14,983 nt of DNA from Deltaproteobacteria bacterium RIFOXYA12_FULL_61_11. Its GTDB lineage: Bacteria; Bdellovibrionota_F; JAHFAK01; YA12-FULL-61-11. The stretch is taken from the NCBI GenBank assembly GCA_001799195.1, contig MGSU01000065.1:1-14983 (forward strand), read 5' to 3'. Below are positions 7,856 to 14,300 of the stretch, piece after piece (the stretch's first letter is position 1; each line of letters begins with the position of its first letter). The notes beneath the pieces are model-generated. The model was not told where the DNA came from and did no database searches. It worked only from the letters and a program-made list of their open reading frames with translations. A program made the translations under genes and the position numbers.

Positions 7856-8371
7856 TCATCGCCGGGTATCCTCCGGGTAACGGGCGTCCCACAAGGCTTG
7901 GAGATCGTTCCGCTCCTGTTTGATCTTCCGGGGCGCCGCCTCGATGGCCGAGAGCAGATCAGCCCTGGTCCGCAGGGTCGCATGGAAGACGTACCCATCG
8001 AGGGTGCGATCGAACAAGGTCTTGAACTCGTCGAGCAACCGTACTTCGTGGAACACCTCGGCCCCGAAGACCAGGATCAGCTCTTCTTCGGTGATGACCT
8101 CGGGCGAGAGTTGGGGTTCGGGTTCCACCGGAGCGGGCACCGGATCAGAGGACGGCTCGGGGGATGGCGTCAGGACCGGTTGCTGCACCGGTTCGGTGGC
8201 GGTGGGAGAAGGCTCAGCTGGAACAGGATCCGCGGGCGTGGGGGTTGCCGGGTCGACCGCTGCCCCGGGTTGATCGAGCTTGACGTACGAGGAACCGCCC
8301 CCGCACCCGACCAGCCCCCCTACCAGCAACCACCCTGCCAACCGGGCTCGAGAGCTCGTTCGTCCGCCCAT
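7856..8371 (-). CDS. Small lipoprotein with Pro/Ala-rich linker, unknown function
   Basis: This 171-residue protein is of unknown family. The N-terminus has a basic start, a hydrophobic stretch (LAGWLLVGGLVG) and a canonical lipobox LVGC with Cys23, so it should be lipidated and anchored in the outer or inner membrane. Residues about 36-90 are a low-complexity Pro/Ala/Thr/Glu linker. Residues 91-171 are a compact, charged, mostly helical-looking domain (EEELILVFGAEVFHEV, RADLLSAIEAAPRKIKQERNDL). The frame is open to 8665, but ATG 8371 is chosen because GGAGG lies 7 nt upstream and the lipoprotein signal begins there. A TATAAT element is found about 50 bp upstream. It is followed by the VanZ-sulfatase fusion on the same strand after about 78 bp, suggesting a shared transcript and a role in the envelope. 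Confidence 0.8.
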   Translation of the reverse strand: MGGRTSSRARLAGWLLVGGLVGCGGGSSYVKLDQPGAAVDPATPTPADPVPAEPSPTATEPVQQPVLTPSPEPSSDPVPAPVEPEPQLSPEVITEEELILVFGAEVFHEVRLLDEFKTLFDRTLDGYVFHATLRTRADLLSAIEAAPRKIKQERNDLQALWDARYPEDTRR

Positions 8372-8388
8372 AACGCCGCCTCCGTTCC

Positions 8389-8414
8389 ACCCCCCCGACC
8401 AGGGAGGGGCTTTT
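8389..8414. promoter_or_regulatory. GC hairpin with T4 in the lipoprotein leader
   Basis: A C7 run (8390-8396) can pair with GGGAGGGG (8402-8409) around a 5-nt loop, followed on the plus strand by CTTTT. On the minus strand it lies between the TATAAT element and the Shine-Dalgarno of the lipoprotein, so it would fold in the 5' leader. On the plus strand it looks like a weak intrinsic terminator that could stop antisense transcription across the aat gene. Which applies is not known. Confidence 0.35.
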
Positions 8415-8420
8415 GTATCT

Positions 8421-8426
8421 ATTATA
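8421..8426 (-). promoter_or_regulatory. Perfect TATAAT -10 element for the lipoprotein gene
   Basis: The plus strand reads ATTATA here, giving a perfect TATAAT on the minus strand inside a short AT island in GC-rich DNA. It sits 50 bp from the lipoprotein ATG, giving a transcript start near 8414. The -35 region 17 bp away reads TGGAGG, only a partial match to TTGACA. It probably gives the lipoprotein-sulfatase-GT4 group its own promoter inside the dnaA-aat transcript. Confidence 0.5.
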
Positions 8427-8493
8427 TACACTGTCCGCTCCTTCCTCCACCGATCGCTCCCGACCACGGACGAAGGGTTGGAGAACCTCGAGG

Positions 8494-9255
8494 TCAGTTC
8501 CTCGCCGTTCCCCCTCCCGGAAGCCCGCCGGGCAGGGTAGGCACGCCGGCCCAAGACCCCCGTCGGCCGGGACGTTCGAGAGCGCCGGCCAAGGCGGCGA
8601 GGAACTGTCGCCGCGGAACCTCGACACTGCCGAGGGAACCAAGATGGGGGGTCGGGAGCTGGCAATCCAGGAGGAAGTACCCCCAGTGTTCGAGCCTCCG
8701 TACCAGGACGAACAAGGCAGCCTTGGAGGCATCCCGCTCCAGGTGGAACATGGATTCTCCGAAGAACCCTGCCCCGAGGGCCAAGCCGTAAAGCCCCCCG
8801 ACTAGGTCCTGGCCTCGGAAGACCTCGACGCTGTGGGCATACCCCACCTCATGGAGTACCGTGTAGGCCGCCTGCATCTCCACCGTGATCCAAGTGCCGA
8901 CCTGTCCCCCGCGGGGGACCATGGCGCAGGCCTTCATCACTCGCTCGAAACAGCGGTCGAAGGAGAAGGTCCAGCGGCCGGAGTTGAGCGCGCGACGCAC
9001 ACCGTGGTCGAGGCGCAGGGCCCCCGGCCAAAGCACCGCTCGAGGATCGGGGCTCCACCACATGATGCTCTCCCCGGGGCCGAACCAGGGGAAAATGCCG
9101 TGACCGTAAGCTTCCAGGAGCACGGAGGGAGCGAGGGTACCGCCGATCGCGAGCGGACCGTCCCGTGGCCCTGTGCGGGGATCCGGGAAGATGGTGCGCG
9201 GCAGGTGATCCTCCGACCACGGTTCCGGACCGTGGTCCTCGGCCAGGTCAGTCAC
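8494..9255 (-). CDS. aat: Leucyl/phenylalanyl-tRNA--protein transferase
   Basis: This cytosolic 253-residue enzyme transfers Leu or Phe from charged tRNA to proteins with N-terminal Arg or Lys, marking them for ClpS/ClpAP degradation by the N-degron pathway. Family signatures run in order: AYGHGIFPWF (49-58), WWSPDPRAVL (66-75), TWITVEMQAAYTVLHEVGYAHSVE (121-144), LVGGLYGLALGAGFFGESMF (151-170), ASKAAL (176-181) and LLDCQLPTPHLGSLGS (195-210). The C-terminus carries about 20 extra Gly/Pro/Arg-rich residues compared with the common length near 235. The start is GTG 9255, overlapping the dnaA stop as GTGA. The Shine-Dalgarno is weak, so translation probably depends on coupling to dnaA. No clpS or clpA is present in the window. 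Confidence 0.96.
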   Translation of the reverse strand: MTDLAEDHGPEPWSEDHLPRTIFPDPRTGPRDGPLAIGGTLAPSVLLEAYGHGIFPWFGPGESIMWWSPDPRAVLWPGALRLDHGVRRALNSGRWTFSFDRCFERVMKACAMVPRGGQVGTWITVEMQAAYTVLHEVGYAHSVEVFRGQDLVGGLYGLALGAGFFGESMFHLERDASKAALFVLVRRLEHWGYFLLDCQLPTPHLGSLGSVEVPRRQFLAALAGALERPGRRGSWAGVPTLPGGLPGGGTARN

Positions 9256-10622
9256 GGTATGAACTCGCGCTCGATGGCGAGCAAGGCGTTGCGCAGGTCC
9301 TCGTCCTGTTCGAGGTCCTCGAGGGCCTTGTCGCAGGCATGGATCACCGTGCTGTGATCCTTACCGCCGAATTTCGCCCCGAGCTCGGGATAGGACAAGC
9401 CGAGGTGTTTCCGACAGAGGAGCATGGCCATCCGCCGAGGCTCGGTGTATTTCCTCTTACGGCACTGAGAGCACAGGTCAGCCACTTTGATCCCGAAATA
9501 GCGAGCCACGCAGTCCTGGATCTTCTCGACGGTCACCTTCTCTTCGGCCTCGCGCAGGATCGACTGCAAAGCCTTCCGGGCAAGGTCCTCGGAGACCTCG
9601 ACACCGTGGAAGGAGGCATAGGCGAGCACCCTGGTCAGGGCCCCCTCGAGCTCCCGCACGTTGGAACGGACGCAGGAGGCGATGAAGGTCGAGACCTTGG
9701 AGTCGAGATGCACGCCCTCGCGCTGGGCCATGTTCTCGAGGATGGCGATCCGGGTCTCGAGCTCGGGCGGCGAGATGTCGACGATCAGGCCATGCGCGAA
9801 GCGGGTCCTGATGCGCTCCTCGAAGGCTCCGATCTCGGCGGGGGGTTTATCGGAGGTGAGCACGACGAGTTTGCTGGCGGCAGTCAGGCTATTGAAAGTA
9901 TGAAAAAATTCCTCGAGAGTGCCGGTTTTTCCGGCCAGGAACTGGATATCGTCGACGAGCAGGACATCGCACTGTTCTCGGTACTTGCGCCGGAATTCCT
10001 CCATGTTGTGGGTGCGCACCTGGGCAATGAACTCGTTGGTGAACTTCTCGGCCGTGACCACGCTGATGGTCGCGGATGTGTCCTGTTCGTGGATGAAGTG
10101 GCCGATAGCCGTGAGTAGATGCGTCTTCCCCAACCCGGAACCCGCTGCGATGAAGAGGGGGTTGTACCTCTCCCCGGGTTTTTCCGCGCAGGCCCGGCAG
10201 GCATTGTACGCGAACTGGTTGCTCTTGCCCTCGACGAAATTCTCGAAGGTGTGCCGTGGATTGACCGCCCCGAGGAGTACCCCGGTGGCTCGCTTGCCCG
10301 ATTTCGCCACCTGTGGAGGCTCAGGCGGCGGCAACAGCTCGGCCTCAGGCTCTACGGGCAGCTTGAGCTCAGGGTTGACCCTGAAGATGAGATGCGGGGT
10401 GAGATTTAATATCTCTTTGAAATGTTTGTAAAATATGTCGTAATAATGATTATCGAGGTGATCCCGGAAGAACTGGTTGGCCACCTCGAGCACGATCTTG
10501 CTGTCCCCTATCTCAGCCAACCGGATCCGGCCGAGCCACACGTTGAGTTGCTGCGACTTCTCGTGTTCCTGGATGCTGGTGACGACCATCTGCCAAATCT
10601 GGTCTTCTCGGCGTTCACTCAT
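9252..10622 (-). CDS. dnaA: Chromosomal replication initiator protein DnaA
   Basis: This 456-residue AAA+ ATPase binds DnaA boxes at oriC, opens the duplex and loads helicase. Domain I (1-80) begins MSERREDQIWQMV. A short Pro/Glu-rich domain II (about 85-115) follows. The AAA+ core begins NPRHTFENFVEGKSNQFAYNA (121-141). Walker A is AGSGLGKTHLL (160-170), with Ala where the first Gly is usual. Walker B is LLVDDIQFL (221-229), and FEERIRTRF (267-275) holds the Arg finger/sensor region. Domain IV has the signature KDHSTVIHA (421-429). Unusual are Cys384 and Cys387 (CSQC) at the start of domain IV, where Arg/Ser-rich sequence is common. ATG 10622 is chosen for its match to DnaA N-termini and total length; an in-frame extension to 10868 has no homology-like sequence. 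The Shine-Dalgarno (AGGAA) is rather far from it. No dnaN, gyrB or DnaA-box cluster lies nearby. Confidence 0.97.
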   Translation of the reverse strand: MSERREDQIWQMVVTSIQEHEKSQQLNVWLGRIRLAEIGDSKIVLEVANQFFRDHLDNHYYDIFYKHFKEILNLTPHLIFRVNPELKLPVEPEAELLPPPEPPQVAKSGKRATGVLLGAVNPRHTFENFVEGKSNQFAYNACRACAEKPGERYNPLFIAAGSGLGKTHLLTAIGHFIHEQDTSATISVVTAEKFTNEFIAQVRTHNMEEFRRKYREQCDVLLVDDIQFLAGKTGTLEEFFHTFNSLTAASKLVVLTSDKPPAEIGAFEERIRTRFAHGLIVDISPPELETRIAILENMAQREGVHLDSKVSTFIASCVRSNVRELEGALTRVLAYASFHGVEVSEDLARKALQSILREAEEKVTVEKIQDCVARYFGIKVADLCSQCRKRKYTEPRRMAMLLCRKHLGLSYPELGAKFGGKDHSTVIHACDKALEDLEQDEDLRNALLAIEREFIP

Positions 10623-10879
10623 GGACTGGTACCGTTCCTGCTGACTTTCGTCGGAGGCATCGCGCTGCCGCGGAGGGCCCATATCCAGCGCAACCGTCGA
10701 GAAAAGGCAAGCAGGAAAATCGACCATTGCCACGCCAATGCCTTGCCCCCGGCCGCGCCCCCTCGTCCCGGCCCTCCGGACGAAAAATCCTGTGGCACAG
10801 GACGCTTTCTGCCGATAGGTATTCTGAGGACGAGGACCGCGACACGGACGCGCGGCGAGAACCACCACGGAGGATGACC
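10623..10879. other. Divergent region between dnaA and the 47-residue gene
   Basis: These 257 bp hold the promoters of dnaA (minus) and the small gene (plus). No canonical DnaA box (TTATCCACA) was found on either strand, so it does not look like oriC. Its clearest elements are a 15-bp perfect palindrome at 10788-10802 and a TATTCT hexamer at 10820 that could serve as a weak plus-strand -10. A 6-bp hairpin at 10763-10783 is followed by A-residues, not T-residues, on the plus strand. Confidence 0.45.
10788..10802. promoter_or_regulatory. 15-bp perfect palindrome TCCTGTGGCACAGGA, candidate operator
   Basis: Seven-base arms (TCCTGTG / CACAGGA) flank a single central G. It lies 165 bp from the dnaA start and 78 bp from the start of the small plus-strand gene, within the shared divergent promoter region. 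It contains CTGT and ACAG, but the spacing is too short for an E. coli-type LexA box. It could be the site of a dimeric regulator of dnaA, of the small gene, or of both. Confidence 0.4.
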
Positions 10880-11023
10880 ATGCACGACGAGAAGACGGTA
10901 CCCAAGACCCCTGAGAAAAAGACCATCGCCATCGGGTCGCTCGACCTATGGAACACCCTGTTCATGGCCGTGCACTTCCCGGAGACCATTAAAACCATCC
11001 GCGCGACCACGCCGACCACCTGA
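10880..11023 (+). CDS. Small protein of 47 residues, unknown function
   Basis: This short gene has a strong Shine-Dalgarno (GGAGG at 10869-10873, 6 nt from ATG 10880; ATG 10874 is an alternative adding two residues). Codon use is as GC-rich at third positions as the neighbours. The product begins with a Lys/Glu/Pro-rich segment (MHDEKTVPKTPEKK), continues with a hydrophobic, possibly amphipathic stretch (IAIGSLDLWNTLFMAVHF), then PETIKTIR and a Thr/Pro tail. There is no signal peptide and the hydrophobic part is probably too short and polar for a full membrane span, though surface membrane binding is possible. It diverges from dnaA. I do not recognise the family. Coding status rests on the ribosome binding site and codon use. 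Confidence 0.55.
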   Translation: MHDEKTVPKTPEKKTIAIGSLDLWNTLFMAVHFPETIKTIRATTPTT

Positions 11024-11139
11024 CCTCGGTTCCTACCCGCCCTTGCTACCCCACACTCCCTCTGATGAATATCCCTTTCGTCAAGAGCCAGGGAACGGTC
11101 TTGGGTGTAGTGCTCTGGAGTGACTCTAACCTCGCAGGG

Positions 11140-11166
11140 GTGGCACCGACGGGGGTCCCCCGCCAC
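11140..11166. repeat. GC-rich hairpin
   Basis: CGGGGG-T-CCCCCG (11150-11162) is a perfect palindrome, with outer arms GTGGC (11140-11144) and GCCAC (11162-11166). No T-run follows on the plus strand (GCGCAAGAATG), so it is not a standard intrinsic terminator for the small gene 120 bp upstream. It may be part of a structured RNA. Confidence 0.4.
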
Positions 11167-11252
11167 GCGCAAGAATGAGCATGGTGGGGGTGAGAGGTGT
11201 CAGGACCCCTTAAACCACCCAAGACTGAAGGTCTCTGATCACGCTTTTTCGA

Positions 11253-11286
11253 TTGACACCGCTTCACGTCTGCAAGTACCTTGCAG
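11253..11286 (+). promoter_or_regulatory. TTGACA -35 box with overlapping inverted repeat, promoter/operator candidate
   Basis: A perfect TTGACA (11253-11258) lies 93 bp before the lipoprotein ATG. Where the -10 should be, 17-18 bp on, only GTACCT/TACCTT is found, a poor match. That position is covered by the inverted repeat CTGCAAGTACCTTGCAG (11270-11286, 7-bp arms, 3-bp centre). A weak -10 overlapped by a palindrome is the arrangement of a regulated promoter. Confidence 0.5.
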
Positions 11287-11295
11287 CGGTTCAAT

Positions 11296-11319
11296 GTGTC
11301 CGCCATATGGAGAGGACAC
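11296..11319. promoter_or_regulatory. Nested inverted repeat GTGTCC..CCATATGG..GGACAC
   Basis: GTGTCC (11296-11301) and GGACAC (11314-11319) are exact reverse complements and enclose the 8-bp palindrome CCATATGG (11303-11310). It lies 31 bp upstream of the ATG of the large lipoprotein, either in the leader or over an alternative start site. It could be a second operator or an mRNA hairpin near the ribosome binding site. Confidence 0.4.
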
Positions 11320-11350
11320 CGTTCCTATTTGTTGCGTGAAGGGGGAAACC

Positions 11351-14300
11351 ATGCACTCACTTCGTTCCCACCAATCTTTCCTTATCATCGCCTTAGCAGC
11401 CTTCTTCCTGCTGTTCCTCGGGTGTTCCTCGAGCGGCGGAGGTAAGACCGACGATCCGAGCGCCGACCCCTCGGATCCGACCAATCCGATCACCGATCCG
11501 ACCGACCCGGGTACCGATCCGACCGACCCGACCGATCCGGGCACCGACCCGACCGACCCGGGCACCGACCCGGCCGATCCCGGTGATCAGACCGACAACA
11601 CCGACCCGACCGACCCCGGCACCGATCCCGGCACCGATCCCGGCACCGATCCCGGCACCGATCCGAACAGCCAAGCCCTGACCGTCACCGAGAACTACTT
11701 CAACGTCGAGGCCAATAACTACGAAGAGCAGTTCTGCCGCTTCGCGGCCAATCAGGCTCTGACGAAGATGGGCTTCGCCCGCATCGGCAACGCGAACACC
11801 AACCCGGCAGCCCTGATCACCAACCTGAGCGTGGCCCTCGAAGCCGTTACCGAAGAAGTCAGCCTGACTTTCAACGACCCCTCGGTCGACTCGAAAGAAC
11901 GCAACGTCACCAAGAGTGTCGAGGTCCGTTTCGAGGTCCGCACCGACAATCACCCGGCCATCAATCAGGCAGGCATCGTCACCCGGCCGCCCTACGGCTC
12001 CGCTCCCGCCACCGGCACCGTGCGCGTGGTGGCCTGGACCTGCGCCGGCGGCTCCACCTACCGTGACTTCGAAATCACGGTTCCGGCCGCGACCCTGGTG
12101 GGGGACACCACCCTGCTCACCGACAGCATCGTGGTCTTCGACCCGGCCGGTTACCAGATCCTGCAAAACCAAGCGGGCGAGTACCAGGTCTCGCGCACCA
12201 CGAAGAACATCGGGGTCATGGCCCTGGCCAACGCCCCCGGCGCCCACGTCGAGATCAATTACGCCGGCGGCGGACACATCGCCGATCCGTACACCATTCC
12301 TATCGTCTATGACGGTACCACCCAGCTCGAACTGGTCGTCGTGGCCCAGGACGGCACCCGCGGCGCTACTCCCTACACCATCACCGTGGTCCACACCGCA
12401 GCAGACGGCCTGCCGGTCGCCGAGGACAGCGTGATCATCGCCAGCAGCAACGTGCGCACCGAGTACAACTGGCGCGTCGCCCTGCACGATAACGACGAGA
12501 ACGCCGACGGTTCGCCGTTGGACGCCGGTTTTTTCAATGATGAAGCCAACACCAACACCCCGCGGCTGCGCATCCAGGTGACGGGCACGACCTTCGTGAA
12601 GGAGGTCAACGCCGAGGAATTCATCGTCAGCGGCCTCACCGGCAGCGGCATGAAGGTCCAGGACCGCGAGGGCATCAGCCGCATCTCCGAGGACACCGTG
12701 GAGATCCTGCTGGTGGCCGACGGCGAAGACGAGTACCACACCAACTTCTGGGACACCGACGCCCAGACCAATTGGCCGGACTACGGCGACAAGAACGTGA
12801 CCATGAACGTCGCGATCAGCGCCAACCAGTTCATGGACCGCCTGGTCCGCACGGTCAGCTACACCTTCCAGGGCTATGACGAGCAGCCGGTCCTGACCTG
12901 GCGCCTCGACGTCAGCGGCGACACCCAGGTTGTCCGGGCCACAGACCGCGACGGCATCCTCAACCACGAGTGGCTGCGTCTGACCCTGCCGCAGGGCAAC
13001 CCGCTGGAGCGCTTCGAGGTCAACACGGACAACGCGGCCGAGAACGTGCCCATGGAGACCCTGACCACGGCCCAGCTCTTCAACGATCTGGCCTCAGCAG
13101 AGGACGCGGTCAATTACCGCATCCTGGTCGTGGCCAAGGGCGACGACCCGACCGATCCGCTCGACCTCGTCAACCTGGACTACGGCATCGACGAGACTCC
13201 TCGCGGGGTCGGCATCGACGAGGACGATGAAGGCTTGGCCCGCTGGGTCGACCTCGAGATCGACTGGGACGGCACGCAGATCGAAGAAGACCTCGACTTC
13301 TACGTCGAGGCCTACGGCCAGATCTTCCAGTTCAGCCAGAAGGACGAGCTCTCGACCAAGGCCGAGTTCGTCCACGTGAAGGAACTGACCATCGTGATCA
13401 ACAACTTCGAGCACACCCTCGACGGCGCTATCGTCACGGCGACCCTCGAGGAAGCCGTTTCCAACCGCTACTTCTTCGACGTCGAGGTGGTGCTCCCAGA
13501 CGGCGAGTGGCAGTTCACCGGCAACGCCATCGACCTGTACGGCATCCGCAGCTTCTCCTGGGACGACGACGACGGCCACAAGTACTGGGTTTTTGCCGAC
13601 GACGTCGAGTTCATCGATGACAAGACGGTCGAAATCCAGGTCCAGTGGGACGGCACGGACATCGACACGGAATATCTTGAGAAGGCCGACCTGACCCTGC
13701 ACCTCTTCGACGGCGACAACGACGATGAGATCGAGGGGCTCAACCTCGACGATCCCAACGACGAGACCAAGGTCTACGACGAGGAGATTCTCGGCCCGGC
13801 CGAGTCCAACCTAGCCACGGGCATCACCTCCAACACCATCGACCTCACCCCGCAGCCTGAGACCCTGGTGGTGCGGCTGCTCAACCGCCACAGCGCGGTG
13901 GTCAACCTGGGCGAGGAGAACATCGACACCCTGGCCAATGGCGAGTGCCTCATCGACGAGGACACCTTCGGCCAGGCCGACTGCGGTTACGAGGAACTGG
14001 ACAACGGCCAGCTCCAGATGATCTTCGTCGAGGCCCGCCTGACCGGCGCGATCTGGACCGAGACCGCGGCCAACACGCCTAACTACTTCGACCTGTTCAT
14101 CAACAAGGTCGACGCCTCGGACGACCTCTATCCCACCCCGGGCTTCACCATCGACTCCGTGTCCCGCATCAGCGATGAGGTCATGGAGGTGCGGGTGATC
14201 GGCTCGACCACGGACTGGGACGAGGACTTCCAACTCGTGCTCGGTGTCGACGGCCGCGCCATCCGCCACGACGGTTGGGTGGATGATGATCACATCGTGG

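Larger units (their letters stand above)
11024..11350. other. 327-bp non-coding stretch before the large lipoprotein gene
   Basis: There is no convincing gene here. The first part holds a GC hairpin (11140-11166). The second part holds a TTGACA element and two inverted repeats before the Shine-Dalgarno of the following gene. A 37-codon frame from ATG 11063 lacks a ribosome binding site. The stretch is long enough to hold a small RNA or a structured leader, but none of the riboswitch motifs I know was recognised. Confidence 0.5.

Noticed and set aside
10763-10783. Terminator-like hairpin TCGTCC/GGACGA
   Set aside because: On the plus strand it is followed by A5, not T residues, and on the minus strand the T-run precedes the stem, so it cannot act as an intrinsic terminator in either direction.
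10788-10802. LexA (SOS) box in the dnaA region
   Set aside because: CTGT and ACAG are only 3 bp apart, while the E. coli-type site needs 8 bp between them.
10790-10815. Sigma-54 promoter starting at TGGCAC
   Set aside because: The GG to GC distance is wrong: 10 bp after GG there is TT, not GC.
10623-10879. Possible oriC next to dnaA
   Set aside because: No TTATCCACA-like boxes and no AT-rich unwinding element were found in the divergent region; dnaN is not adjacent.
11063-11176. A 37-codon frame from ATG 11063
   Set aside because: There is no ribosome binding site, it runs through the GC hairpin, and the product has no recognisable features.
11393-12967. A 524-codon open frame on the minus strand opposite the large lipoprotein
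   Set aside because: The product is a Val/Gly/Asp/Arg-rich low-complexity mirror of the plus-strand DP repeats and GC-rich codons. The plus frame has a ribosome binding site, a lipoprotein signal and recognisable domains.
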